Made by a program: the position numbers and the translations under genes. Under the pieces are notes generated by a model, which saw nothing but the letters and a program-made list of their open reading frames with translations, ran no database searches and was not told the DNA's origin. Shown one piece after another: positions 1 through 12,500 of a DNA stretch of 64,000 nt. Source of the DNA: Canna indica (lineage: Eukaryota; Streptophyta; Magnoliopsida; Zingiberales; Cannaceae); NCBI GenBank assembly GCA_034359265.1, contig CP136890.1, positions 71,549,501 to 71,613,500 on the forward strand. The letters are read 5' to 3'. How positions within the stretch are numbered: position 1 is the first letter of the stretch; each line of letters opens with the position of its first letter.

Positions 1-112
1 TTGTATTTAGCATGGGGTTAGTTTAGGTTGAGGAATTAGCGGGTTTGGATCCGAGCTTGAGGCGGATGCATGTTAGAAAGGGGTTAGGGTTTGGTTGAGG
101 TGAGGAAGGGAT

Positions 113-120
113 TATAAAAT
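113..120 (+). promoter_or_regulatory. TATA-like box of the left-edge LTR
   Basis: TATAAAAT lies just upstream of a C/T-rich leader-like stretch, which would fit the U3/R promoter of the LTR. No transcription start can be proven from sequence alone. Confidence 0.35.
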
Positions 121-1484
121 CCCCCCTAAGGCTAGGCGGCTCCTTGTTGTTGCTACACAAGCTGCCAAGAGAGAGAGAGGAGACGTCGAGCCGCCATCCC
201 TCTCCCCCTCTTTTGGAGTCAGCCGCCGAGGGAAGGAGACAAGCCGAGCCCTCTTTCTCTCTCCCCCCCCCCCCCCGCCCCTTTCCCTCTCTTCCTTCCT
301 TACCCTTGGAAGCCTAGCCGTCGGCTTGGATAGGGGTCGCCGCCCCTTTCCTTTGCTTCTTGGAGCCGCTGCAAGCCGAGCCACCGCTTTTTTGTGGCCG
401 TCGATCGTGAAGATTTCCCTCTTTCCTTCTTCCAAATCATGTTAGTGGATCTTCCTTCCCCCTTTTCTTGAATTTTCTTGTGTTCTTGAGCCATTGTTGG
501 AGATTGAGAAACATTTGTCGAATTTTCCATTGGTTCTTGAAGTTTTGTCGTCGATTTCACGTATTGTCATGAAAGAGGAGCCCGAAGACCCCCCTTTGTG
601 GTGCGGCAGCCCTAGAACTACCCTAGGGAGGCTCGGCTAAGGTAGGAGGTGGGTTGCCCTCAAGGTGTTCGTTAAAATGCCTAAGAGAGATTCTTGAAGA
701 TTTTGAGATCTAGGCTTTGGATTATTCATGTGAAAAGATTAAATCTTGATGCCATGTGTGTTCATGTTTGGGGATTCTTGGTTTGAAGCTTGAGTTTTGA
801 TTTAAGATGATGAGGATGCATGCTAAATCTTGATTATGCATTATGATTTAATTTTTGTATGATTTATCTTGATGTTATAAATCTGTTGTGGTGGTAATTT
901 AGGATTTAATTACTGTAATTTTCGGATTAATTTCCTTGACATGTTGAAAACTCAAACTTGCTGGAATTTCATGCTGAAATTGTTAATTCAAGGCTGATTT
1001 TGTAATCTATGTTAAGATGCGTATAGTTTACTTAACCTAGTCGTGTAACCTATCATTTTAACCAGAAAATATAGTTTGAAATCATAGGACATACTTTAGA
1101 AATCAGATTCGGCTTGGGTGCACCAGTTTTTGGCTCAACAGTAAACTAAAAATAAAACCCCTAAAATAAAACCCTAATTTCGGCAAATGAGAATTTTAAT
1201 TATGAAATTAAAATTCAAGGGGCAGCATAATCTGTTAAGATCCAACAAAATAATTTATCTGCATGAAATAAAACCTCATGAGTTGATGATATTATGGGTC
1301 TAGGCGTCGGGATCGGGCATAGAGTGTTGCGGCGTTTCCCAGTAAAGACACCCTAAGACACCGTAGGAGACACTTGACTTAGGTCTTGTTAGTGCCATAT
1401 TTTATGAACGGCGGAGAGGCTCGGATAGGAGCCGGATTGCGGGTTTGACCCGGAAGGTTGGATGGTTAATTCCCAACCTATGTT

Positions 1485-1790
1485 TAAGAAATAAATTCGG
1501 ATGAGCGAATCTCGATTATTTCTACGATTGTTAAAGGAATAAGTTCGGATGGATGAATCCCGATTATTCATGCGATTATTTAAGGAACAAGTTCGGATGG
1601 GCGAATCTCGATTGTTCCTGCATTTCTTGTGGAACAAGTTCGAATGGGTGAATCCTGATTGTTCCCAGGTGTCTTTATTTTAAGGAATAAGTTCGGATGG
1701 ACGAATCCCGATTATTCATTCATTATCTTTAAGGGTATGATTATAGGATAAGCTCGGAAGGGTCAATCCCGATTATCCTCATAACCCTTG
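1485..1790 (+). repeat. Degenerate tandem repeat inside the LTR, about six units
   Basis: The core AAGTTCGGATGG, then a GAATCCCGATTATTC-like block, recurs about every 46-62 bp at roughly 1489, 1536, 1582, 1632, 1683 and 1744. Units differ by substitutions and spacer length. This explains the spurious open frame on the minus strand here. Confidence 0.75.
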
Positions 1791-2464
1791 AGTATGATTT
1801 ATTGCCATAGGGCACCGGGTAGGCTAAGGCCTGTTGTATTTCACTGCTAAGTGAATATGTTTGCCTTTGAGCATATGATGGTCAAATGACTTGTTAGCTA
1901 GCTTTATCACTTGTTGCATTCTCCCTGTATGAGACAGGTGCATCTATTCGTATATCTATGTTGTTGGTTTTTATGGTGGAGCTTGGTAGAACCGCTCACT
2001 GAGTTCTTTTGAACTCACCCGTTGTTTATTTCTATTTTTTTTTTACAGAGCCTAACCAGTGAGGTGGGCTGGAGCACTTGGTGCGGCTGGAGGGCAGAGG
2101 AGCCACTTTGATCGCATAGCAGTCCTAGTTAGGGATCATAGTCGAGTCTTTGGTAAATTTGTCATGCACTTGTGTTTTAGTATTTTGAAATTGTAGTCCC
2201 TTGGGGACATTCATGTCTTTCATTCAGATTTCACTTGTTAAAGAAAATTGTTGAACTTTGATTTACTTATTTCCGCACTTTAGACATTTTGCTAAAAACT
2301 TTACTTCTTAAATAGAACCTATTTTGGTTTCACGTTCATAATAAAAAAAATCTGTTATTCTTTCCGTTATGTTTTATTATGAGTTGGCATGTGCATGGGA
2401 TAGGCTGCGGAGTATAGGCATGTATACCCCGGCCGATCACGTGACCCCAAGTTGGGGCATGATA

Positions 2465-5400
2465 GTAGTAGGCCCATAGAGAGGTCGTGTTCCAAGATCA
2501 TGGAAGTTCTCGTCCGGAGAGCTCGACAATTCTGTAAGCACCCTTTCTGAGGACCTTTGTGATTCGATAGGGGCCCTCCCAGTTTGGATCATGCTTGCCT
2601 TCTCCGACTGGTTTTCTTTGTGGTTCAATCTTTCGGAGAACGGGATCTCCTTCTGTAAAATTTTTGGGCCTAACGCGTTTATCGTACTTTTAAGCAATCT
2701 TAAGTTTCATTACTTCTTCTCTAATTTTGGCGAGCTCTCCTTTTTCTTCAATAAGATTGAATTCGACGACTCAGGCTTTTGTGTTGCCCTGTTCCTTGAA
2801 GGTAATTCTGTGAAGGCTAGGCTCTGCGATCTCAACGGGGATCATGGCCTCTGCTCCATAGACAAGACAGTAAGGAATCTCCAAGGTGGATGAGTGGGTA
2901 ATTGTGTTGTAACTCCAGAGTACTTCGGGTAGCTCTTCGACCCAATATTCCTTAACCCGGTCTAGCTTCTTCTTTAATCCTGTTAGAATGACATTTTTGG
3001 TTGCCTTAGATAAGCCGTTTGTTTGTGGGTGCTCAACAGACGAAAAAAGTTATCGGATGCTGAGGTTTGAGCAGAACTCTCGAAATTGTCGATCCGTGAA
3101 CTGTGTTATGTTGATGCTGATGAGCTCACGTGGTATTCCATACCTACAGATGATGTTTTTTCAAACAAATTTCTGAACTTTGTCAGTCACAATTGTAGAT
3201 AAGGGTTCAACCTCTATCCATTTGGTAAAGTAGTCGATCGCTACAACCAAGTATTTGAATTGCCTCGGTGCTAGGGAAATGGATCGAGGAGGTCTATGCC
3301 CCATTTGTGGAATAACCAACTAATGTCCGAGTTGTGCAACGGTTCAGGGTGCAATTGAGAGACTTTAGAGAATCTTTGGCATTTGTCATATTTTTTAACG
3401 TAGACTCTATATACAATCTACTTTCATGCTTGGCCAGGAGTAACCGGCATGGAGGGTTTTGCCCGCCTGAGATCTACCTCTGATGTGGTTGCCAGAGATG
3501 TTGTCATGGACTTCCGCCATTATGATAGTTATCCGGGGTTGGGCGACACACTTGAGGAGCGGTCGGGAGTATCTCTTATTGTAAAGCTGGTTATCAAAGA
3601 GTGTGTAATAACTTGTCATTCTTTTAAATCTACATGGATTGGAGACGTGTTCCGGAATCTCGCCTCGTTTGAGGTAATTGATGTAGGGAGTTCTCCAGTC
3701 TGTGCCTTGTTCGACTATTTGGACCTCGGCCGAGGTGTCTGTCGATTGGATGCTCGGATGTCCGAGGACTTGCTGAATGACCGACCTGTTGTTTTGAGGT
3801 TTTTTGTTGCTAGCAAGTTTGGATAGCATGTCGGCTCAGGTGTTTTTTTTTCTTAGAGGTATATGCTGAATCACGCAACTACCAAAGTTAGTGACAAAAA
3901 AGTATCAGTGAGAGATACCTTTCAAGGGAGGGGTCCCTAGCTTGACAAGTGTTGTTGACTTGTCCGATGACAATTTGTGAGTCGCTCTTCACGATTATGT
4001 TTCGAGTCTTCACCTCTTGAGCAAGTTTTAGCCCGACGATCAGAGCTTCGTATTCCACCTAGTTGTTGCTGACTTTGAACTTGAATTGAAGGGAATGTTT
4101 TAGGGTGATTCCTTGGCTATTTTTCAGAATGATGCATGCCCCGCTCCTTTTTTCATTGGAGTTCCATTCACGGATAGCGTCCAAGTTTCCTCTAGTTTGC
4201 GAGTATCGTCTTGGTCGATGAATTTGACAACGAAGTTAGGTAGAGCCTGGGCTTTTATGGGACCCCTAGGTTGGTATTTGATTCTAAACTCTAAGAGTTC
4301 CACCGACCAAGATATCATTTGTCCTGCAAGTTGAGGTTTAGCCAATACTTGCCTAATTGTATGTTTGGTGTGCACCTGAATGTGGTGGCTCTGAAAATAC
4401 GGCCTTAGTCTTCGAGCCGAGATGACTAGGGCAAAAGCGAGCTTTTCAAGCCTCTGGTATCTGGTTTCTAGTCATTAAAGAACCTTTCTGATGAAGTAGA
4501 TCGGTTTTTTTATCTTTTTCATGTTCTTGGATCAGGACCGAGTTGAGGGCGCTTTCTGTGACTGTGAAGTAAAAAACAAAGTTTCTCCTTGTCGTGGTTT
4601 ATCCAAAATCGGTGGGCTAGCAAGAAAGCGTTTCAACTCTTCGAAGGCATATTCGCATTTTTCATCCAATGGAAATTCTACTTTTTCTTAAGGTCTTGAA
4701 GAAGGGGGCGGCGTGGTCGCCCGACCTGGAGAGGAATCTTGACAATGCGGCCATCCTCCCTGTAAGTTGTTGTACCTTTTTGATATTGTGCGGGCTCCGC
4801 ATCTCTTGAATGGCCCAACATTTCTTCGGATTGGCTTCTATCCCTCAATGTGTCAGAGCATGAAGTCGAGGAACTTGCCACCGTGCACTCCGAAAGCGCA
4901 CTTCTCCGGATTGGCTTCTATCCCTCGATATTGTAGTGTTTGAGCTGGCTGAAGATCTCAATAAGGTCACTGCAATGATCTCCGGTGTTTTGGCTACCAT
5001 GTCATCAACGTATATTTCCATGTTGCGACCGATTTGCTTCTCAAATACTTTATTCATCAATCGCTAGTATGTGGCTCTTGCATTTTTAAGTCCGAAGGGC
5101 ATTACCCTATAGCAGAGGTTTGCATGCTCGGTGATGAAGGCCATTTTTTCTTCATCGGCCGGGTGCATTCGGATTTGATTATAGCCTGAATAGGCATCCA
5201 TGAAACTTAAATATTGGTATCCCGAGGAGCCTTCAACAAGTTTGTTAATGCTCGGCAATGGGTAAGAATCCTTTGGGCAGACTTTGTTGAGGTCGGTGAA
5301 GTCGACGCACATTCACCATTTTCCAGAGTGTTTTTTTACCATCACAACATTCGCGAGCCACGTCGTAAATCGAATTTCTCTGGTGAATTTTGCTTTTAGC

Positions 5401-7391
5401 CATTTTCCGATCTCTTCAAGGGATGCCTATTGTCGCTCGATTTTGAGCTTCTTTTTCTTCTGGGCTACAAGTTTGACCCGAGGGTTGATGGCCAATTTAT
5501 GGCAGATGAGTTGGCGATCTATTCCTTGCATGTCGCTTGGCGTATACGCGAAGAGGTCGACGTTGCTTTTGAGTAGGGCGCTGAGTTGAGCTTTGAGCTC
5601 GCTAGGGAGGTATGCTTCCACATAAGTTACATGCTCGGGGGATGTCCCGATTTGCACGGATTCCAAGTCGTTAGTGGGCTGGGGCCGCTCTTGGATGTCT
5701 CCCCTGGGGTCCAAGTCTTTTCGAGTGTCAGGTAGAAAAGGATGTCTGCAGAACTCCCCTAGTATACCAATACTTTCTTGACAAGGGAACTAGCATCGAT
5801 CACAGTAATGACGATAGGATCATATAAATTCCTGTCAACTCCATGAAAATCAGTATCATGGAAGGATATTACTAGAGTGGGCATGCGTAGCCTTCGTGGA
5901 TGAGCTGCCTCGTCGACCATCATGATGGTCCAAGATGATTGTGTTTTGGAACTGCTTTCTCCAACAAAGCCCCCTGTTATGTAGTCGATGACTCCCCGGA
6001 TGCTGGGGTGGGATTGTTCATTTCTAAAGTCATTGTGGTTATTTGTGTCGCCGGATAACGGTGCATTACTGGGACTTCGGCGTTGTCGGTGGTCCTGCCG
6101 GCTCTGGCTGCGACCCCGATTATACCAGATGTAGTGGTCGAGGTGACCTTCTCTGATTAAGTGTCCAATCTGGGCACAGAGGACCACACATTCTTCGGTG
6201 GTGTGTCCGTAGGTTCGGTGAAACTCGCACCTTTTGCTTGTGTTGCCCTTGAATGAAGGTTTCGTCCTCTCGGGACTGCTGGGGGTGCGAGCAACTACAG
6301 GTAGTATACCTCTCGTATGATAGTCTCTCTCGGTGTTGAGAGGCGTGTAATTCTCATATCGGCTACGCATGCGAGGTGACGATCTCGGCTTTCTATTGTC
6401 ATGGTGGTTGTAGTCTTCACTTTTTCCATCTGTCCTTCAGGGTTTTTCGACTGCAATGTTGAGATTCTGCCAGTCGATCCCTTTAGCTTCTCAGAGTTCT
6501 CCATCTTTATGAAGCTGACGGCTTTCTCCTAAAACTCTGCCATGTCCTTAGGCTCCCCCAGAGCTATCTGGTTGGCAAAGAGTCTGAGCTTTAATCCGAG
6601 TTTGATGGAGTAGAATTCGACTCATGTGTCGATGTTGGAGATTTCGGCCGCTATGGCGTGGAATCTGCTCATGTATTGTCTTAGGGGGTTATGTTGCCCT
6701 TGCCTGACATAATGGATGGTAGCCTCCATCTTGTGATAGACCCGCGCTTTGGTGAACCGATCAAGGAAGACACGGGAGAGGTCCTTGAAGGAATGAATAG
6801 ATCCCGGCAGGAGGGAGGCAAACCATAACAAACGATTTTTCCTAGGAAAGTTGGGAAGGCTCTACAGAGTACGGGATCGATTGCTCTGTGATAGAGCATC
6901 ATGGTCTTGAACGCCATCAGGTGCAGCGTGGGGTTGCTTGTGCCATCGTAGGGTATCAAGGTGGTAGGCAACTAATTTCTTGACGGGAGGCGGGTCGTCA
7001 TGATGTGTTCGGCAAAGGATCCTGCATCGATAGGAATGGCAGTCCCGGCCCTTTTGGCTTTGGGATCTTCGTCTTTTTCTGGACGAGGGGTGCTGGAGAC
7101 CTCATCGCGAAGGACAAGGACTGGTCTCCTCTTCCCGGAGTGATTGCTTTCTCCATGGTCAGCCTAGAGTTGTCCACGGGACCGTGTTAGCATCTCGATT
7201 CGGGTTGTTAGCCGTTGGTTTTCAGCCTCCAAATCGTTTATTCGACGTTGGGGCTCTTCGGGGAGATGATGGGCTGGTGCCGAAGCATCGCTCCTCGCTG
7301 TTTCAGCGTTATCAGGCTGCGATCAATCGTCGTCGTCGGGTCATTGTCGTTGGCGTGTGGTGGCGATCGCTTGGCTCCGGGTTCCAACCAT
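2465..7391 (-). pseudogene. Decayed gag-pol of a Tat-type Ty3/gypsy retrotransposon
   Basis: Read on the minus strand, domains follow gypsy order. A gag start resembling MVGTRSQ lies at 7391 and soon meets stops. The capsid-like region is about 6971-6622. A zinc-binding-like CEFHRTYGHTTEEC motif is near 6250. A remnant of the protease flank ends at 5759 without a visible D-S/G-G site. The linker is 5714-5427. Reverse transcriptase covers 5312-4900, with VDFTDLNKVCPKDSYPLP, MPFGLKNA and YVDDM motifs. RNase H-like sequence is near 4375-4124, an integrase zinc-binding region at 3829-3407, and integrase core remnants continue to about 2470. Many stops and frame changes break it. The Tat placement rests on the MVGTRS gag start and the leader just outside the LTR. 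Confidence 0.82.
5064..5312 (-). pseudogene. Reverse transcriptase core segment of the Tat-type element
   Basis: This 82-residue open stretch carries the conserved RT blocks LNKVCPKDSYPLP, FMDAYSGYNQI (with the first catalytic Asp) and MPFGLKNARATY. The next frame (5060-4845) continues with YVDDMVAKT, so the frame is broken between the two catalytic blocks. It marks the orientation and superfamily of the element. Confidence 0.85.
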
Positions 7392-7435
7392 TGTGGGGGA
7401 GGTAAGCTTTATTCGGCCCCACGGTGGGCACCAAA

Positions 7436-7923
7436 CGTTCTTGCCTGAGGATCGAGATAATCTGATCCGGTTCGGTAACTCTCCTGGTCAAGTTCAACGC
7501 TTGCAGGGGAGAGAGAGGAGGGGCTGCAAAAGACACTCCGACGCTCAATTTAGTGAGACTCCAAGGTGGAGGTAAAAAAATTGGACCTGAGGGTTACTTG
7601 GGACGTGCCATGTTTGTATTTATTGGAGGTGGAGGTGATGGCGCCGCTCGGTAATCTCACGCGGATGTTGCTCAGAATGGGTCGAGATTGATCCCGGAGA
7701 TGACAGGCTTGTAATGACGTATCCCTCGTGATAAGGAAGGACGTGGATGTCCATGTATGATCGGGTGGGTTCTCAGGTGGAGCCATTCGTTCTGACTCGA
7801 ATCTAGCCCAGGAGCGTAGCTGGGTGGAGCCCCCGGGCGAGGCCTATTTGGTTTTGCTTGAGGCAAATTGTGGGGCATTGCTGGATCTGATTCGACCAGG
7901 CCTAATAGTTCTAGTGCGGTCCA
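7436..7923 (-). repeat. 5' LTR of the Tat-type element
   Basis: On the minus strand it starts TGGACC at 7923 and ends AAGAACG at 7436. The sequence just inside reads TTTGGTGCCCACCGTGGGGC, a leader typical of this lineage. It aligns by eye with the LTR at 40902-41330: the ATCTCCGG...GACTCATTCT-like block, the start and the end all correspond. No matching 3' copy is present, because the 3' side is replaced by the left-edge LTR. Confidence 0.65.
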
Positions 7924-8142
7924 ATAAGCTTGCTTACTTTCATATTCTAAATAATTGAAACAGCAAGCTTGCTTACTTTGATATGCTTACTGCTAGTAAT
8001 TTTGTTTGGATAGCACATCATGTTCCCTTATCACTCTCTTGTTTGGGCTACCTGTATGAGCAAATTATGCCTGTACAAATTGTTGAGTATAAGGGCACAT
8101 GCTTTAAAAACCCCAAGGGATATACTTGATGCTTTAAAAACC
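7924..8142. other. Intergenic stretch with short repeats
   Basis: AT-rich sequence with AAGCTTGCTTACTTT repeated at about 7926 and 7966, and a GATGCTTTAAAAACC motif repeated near 8098 and 8129. No gene signal is visible. Confidence 0.5.
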
Positions 8143-8230
8143 GAGATACCCTGTACCATATATTATGAATAATTAAAAATAGAGATACCCTGTACCATAT
8201 ATTATGAATAATTAAAAATAGAGATACCCT
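8143..8230. repeat. Tandem duplication of a 39-bp unit
   Basis: Two identical 39-bp units lie head to tail (8143-8181 and 8182-8220), each beginning GAGATACCCTGTACC. They are followed by the first 10 bp of a third unit. The array stops at the TIR element starting at 8232. Confidence 0.9.
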
Positions 8231-8231
8231 A

Positions 8232-9023
8232 AGGGAGCGTTTGGTATGAGATAATTCAAATGGATTATCGATAATCTGAATTAAAATTACCTGAGCCCAT
8301 CAGATTACTGTGTTTGGTCGAAATAGATTATCGATAATTATCGATAATCTGGATGCCCATGATAATCTACATTACCACTCAACTAGTAATCCACATTACC
8401 AATGGAGGGGGTAGCTATGTGGATTATCAGTAAACTGATAATATTACTTTTTTATTTTTAAAAATACTCCCCACTAAAATACCCTCCACTAAAATATTTC
8501 TTACTAAATTATCCCATATTAACATAGAAAAGAATCCTCGCCTCATCTCATCTGCTCGCGCTGCTACCTCCTTTTGGCTCCTATGCCCTCCTCACCTGCC
8601 GTCGCTCTTCTCATCTCTCGTGCAACCAGCAAGGTTGTCTTTGATCCTCACCTTCTATACAAGTTATGCAAGTATGGCTTTTTATGGATTCTCTATTCCA
8701 TGGGTATTTGATTCTTACCTCTTGTGCTTGTTTTGCAAGAATGGTTTTTCATGAACAATTACTATTTCAATTTTGAGCATCATAAGTATCACTTAGTTAT
8801 GTAATAAGAGTTATCCAATTTTATTTGAGGATAGTTGAGTTAAAGATATAAGTTTCTAAGTAATATTTTTTTATACCAAACAAGATAATATGGATTCTCG
8901 GCGAGATTATTAGTTCATGCTAAACATGGTAATGTAACATTATCGATAATTTTAAAAATAATAATTTATCTAGGTGATAATTTAAATCCTTAATAATCTT
9001 AAGTGATAATGTATCAAACGCCC
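8232..9023. mobile_element. Non-autonomous TIR DNA transposon, about 0.8 kb
   Basis: The left end reads AGGGAGCGTTTGGTA and the right end, reverse-complemented, reads GGGCGTTTGATA, so the ends are imperfect inverted repeats. CTA flanks both sides (8229-8231, 9024-9026), a possible 3-bp target duplication as in PIF/Harbinger-type elements. Subterminal GATTATCGATAATC motifs recur near both ends. No transposase is encoded. A GC-richer block at about 8530-8650 differs from the AT-rich remainder. The superfamily is tentative. Confidence 0.6.
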
Positions 9024-9551
9024 CTACGGGATATGCCTGATGCTTATAGCTTATAGCTTGTTATTGCTGTTATCTTAAATAGATTTACTGAGTCCAACTG
9101 CCATGATTAACAACTCTTCACTGATGACTGCCGAGGTAAAAATATAGAGACAATATGCACTTTTTCACTTTTCAAGATGACAAACATCACAAATTAATGA
9201 TTTATTTTAGATTGTGAACGGGCAAACCCAAAATTCATAAACTCATTATTTATAATAATATAAATCAAGTTAGTCTATCAAATCCTACAAGTTGTTTGTA
9301 TGTACCAAAAAAAAAGATCTATAAGATAAACTTCAGATAAAATACTCTTATAGAAGCACTATACATTTTCATTTTTACATAAGATACAAGTATGAAGAAA
9401 ACTTATGAGTACTACTCTTCTGTTTTTTCTTCTTTTTTTTGCAAAATGTAAGAGGTGGAACCGGAATTCAACACCAAGATATTTGCTATGAGCAACAAAG
9501 ACTTTTAGCTACTAAGATTGCTGACACCTTGGCAATAGTAGTAGTTTCCTC
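9024..9551. other. 3' flank of the DCC gene
   Basis: AT-rich, without open frames of interest. It probably includes the 3' UTR of the minus-strand DCC gene, whose stop codon is at 9552-9554. No clear polyadenylation signal can be singled out among many A/T-rich candidates. Confidence 0.4.
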
Positions 9552-12500
9552 CTATATCTCACAAGAATCTGACTCTGAGCTGCCAAATATTGCATAGCGA
9601 TTGTTTGCAACATTGTCATAAGCAAAGTCCCTTACAAACCTATGAAATTTATCATGAACATCCTAATAAAATTATTCTCCAGGATAAAGAATAATGCATT
9701 ATAAAGTAAAGAGGCTTACAGAGGCACAATCTTGAAGAAGAATGCCAGTTGAGGGAAAGGCAGGTCAAGGTACTCCATAATCCTTAACACTGCTTCTGAC
9801 TTTATATACGACCTACAAGCACAAACTAGAAACTTGATTAGATAAACTTTGTTACGTGCTTTGTTTCTTTGGCAAGGAAAAAATGGTTTCTGAATTTTTG
9901 TGTCCTCATGAGCATGGTTTAAAATCTCGGTACCGGTACCGATTTCGGTCACCGGCCGGTACCGGTATATACCGATACCGTACCGTACCGACACACGGTA
10001 CGGACCGGTATGAAAAGGCATACCGGCCGGGTTTTTTTTTTTTTCGTGACATACCGCCATATACCGTCCGATATACATAATATTCCCGGTTTTTTCAAAT
10101 ACCGGGTATATCGTATACCGGAAACCTAAAAAACCAGTAAATACCGAACTTACCGTACAGTACCGACCGAGATTTTAAACTATACTCATGAGCCACTGGA
10201 ACATTTGTTGGATAAGGACCACTCCAATGCTTTTTTGTGACAAAAAACAGCATAAAACTCCATAGCCAATAAAGTAATGAACGTATAAAATGTTTAACCC
10301 AAAGGAAACAATACCGTCTCATTTATCCTAATAACTATAATAATATTTTCTCATTTCGTGCTGCAATGAGACACAATTGTTAAAGAATTGGAGCTGTTAA
10401 AGATAATAATTTTTATATTGTATTTATTGTTAATATAGGTTAGCTTATATTATTCCTAGGCTTAGCTTATGGTGTCTCTGGCTTATATATAGGTCTTTTC
10501 TATGATTAATGTAAGTGAGGCTTTAGGGCCCAACATGGTATCAGAGCAGCCCTAGAATTTTTCCACAAAATTATTTTCCTAGTTTTTTTACTGTTCCTGC
10601 GCCGTTACGTTACTGTTCGGCGTTCACTGTTCATGTGTCGTTACTGTTCCTACGTCGTTACTGTTCGGCGTCTCTCCTGCGCCTTCCACGTGGCTCCTCC
10701 CTGCGTCTTCTTGGCTCGGCGCAGACGCTCGCGAAGTCGAACAAGCATCGCCTCTCCATCGTCTTCCTCTCGGACCACCGGCGTAGAATCCAGCCTTCGT
10801 CATCTCAACAACGAGATCTTCTCTTCCTTCTTCATCCTCCGCCGGCGTAGAAACCTCTGCAATTCCTTGAACAAGACGCGCCAAGAAAGGGCGCTTCCTT
10901 CTTCTTCCTCCACCGGCGTAGAAGCCTCGGCAACCCCTCGTACTAGACGCGCCGCGCTGTTTGCCTCTCGAACCAGAGAAAGGCTCGATCGACGAGGTAG
11001 ACGCGGGCGTTCTCTCCTTTGTCGGGCGCCTCTGTGACAGGCGCCAATTTTTCTCCAAGCCGGCTTCTCCAAGCGCGGCTCCAAGTCGGCTCGGCTCGGC
11101 TCTAAGTCGGCTCCAGTCAAGCTGAGCCGATTTTGAGCCGTTTCTGAGCCGACTTTCTGCAGCACTCCAGGTTTTTGGTTCCAACACAAGATTTTTTACT
11201 GTCAATTGCTTCATTTGATATTGCTTTATAAATAATGTCAAACTCTATGGTGGCTCCCAAAATTGCAACTCTGAGTACTTCTATCAAACTTAATGGTACA
11301 AATTATATTATCTGGTCTCGTGTTTTTCGTGTTTTTTGTGGTTCTCAGAAGAAGATTAAACACCTTGAAGATGATCCTCCTGATTCAGCCGATATTGAAA
11401 AATATTTTGATTGGGAGGCAAACGATTATGCGGTTCTCTCATGGATGATCAATAGTTTGGAGCCGCAGATTGCCTCAACGGTTATTTTTCTTGATACTGC
11501 TAAGAGCATGTGGGATTCCCTCAAAAAAACATACTTTCAAGATGCAAATATCTCCAGAGTTTATACCTTGTATTCTGATATCTTTAATATGAAACTTGAG
11601 GAGGGTGCATCAATTCAAGAGTTCTACGCCACCTTAAAAGGAAAAGCAGATGAATTGACTGAATATCATCCTTTCACCGCTGATGTTTCAATACAAAGAA
11701 TACAAAGAGAGAAATTTCTTGTTGCAAGATTTCTATCCGCTCTACCACCGTCTCTTCATCATGTCAAGTCCCAGCTCATGGCAGATAATACCATTCCTGA
11801 TCTCAGAAATGCTATGACCAGAATTTTGAGAGTTACTGAACTCAATCCTCCTCCTGCCTCTTTTCCTACAGGAGATAACTCAGCACTTATTGCCGGAGGT
11901 AGAGGCCACCAAGGTCGTAGTGGTGGTAGAACGGGAGGAAGGGGGAGAGGTAGAAATTCTTTTTCTCCGTGTATATATTGTGGGAGAACTAATCATTCTC
12001 CTGACAGGTGCTGGCAAAAGTTTGGAAAACCTTCTCATGCTAAGGCTGCTATATCTACTAAACCTCTCAACAATAGTACCAGGGAAAATCAAAAGGAGGA
12101 GACTATTTGTGTCTCTAAGTCTGTATATGAAAAGTTCATGCAAACAGTCACTTCCTCAGCCATGGCTTCCTCCTCTGGGACTGCGGCTATTGCTTCTTCT
12201 GGTATGTCTTGGATTCTTGACTCAGGTGCTTCCAATCATATGTCAGGTAATAAGAATATTTTTTCTAACTATAACCCTGAGTCTAACCCACCACATGTCC
12301 GCATTGCCGATGGCTCTACTTCTCCTATACATGGTCTTGGCACAATCACTATTTCGAGCAATCTAAAATTAGATAGAGTTTTTCATCTTCCAAAATTTTC
12401 TGTGAATCTACTTTCCATTAGTCAACTTACCAAAAGTCATAATTGTTTTGTAACTTTTTTTCCTTCTCATTGTGTGATATAGGATCTAGAGACGAGGAGG

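Larger units (their letters stand above)
1..2464 (+). mobile_element. LTR of a Del/Tekay-like Ty3/gypsy element, cut by the left edge
   Basis: No host reading frame is convincing here. A TATA-like box (TATAAAAT, 113-120) is followed by a pyrimidine-rich, GC-rich stretch at 120-420. Near 1985-2025 there is a CTCACTGAGT...GAACTCACCC block of the kind found before the 3' end of Tekay/Del LTRs. The stretch ends in a hairpin-like CCCCAAGTTGGGG plus CATGATA at about 2446-2464. Directly after it, minus-strand gypsy pol sequence begins, so the LTR appears to interrupt or abut that element. Family assignment is from remembered LTR style and is not secure; the outer LTR border lies left of the window. 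Confidence 0.5.

Noticed and set aside
112..435. Minus-strand 107-codon frame with a poly-Gly run
   Set aside because: It is the complement of C/T-rich LTR sequence, low complexity and with no recognisable domain.
1389..1637. Minus-strand frame rich in Asn-Asn-Arg-Asp-Ser repeats
   Set aside because: It is the translation of the degenerate tandem repeat at 1485-1790, not a gene.
1485..1790. CRISPR-like regular repeats
   Set aside because: Units are degenerate, spacers are short and similar to each other, and the context is a plant LTR.
10624..11241. Overlapping open frames up to 205 codons in both strands upstream of the copia gag
   Set aside because: They arise from the GC-rich copia leader, which contains repeated CGGCGTAGAA and GTCGGCTC modules. 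No domain pattern is seen and they lie between the PBS and gag.
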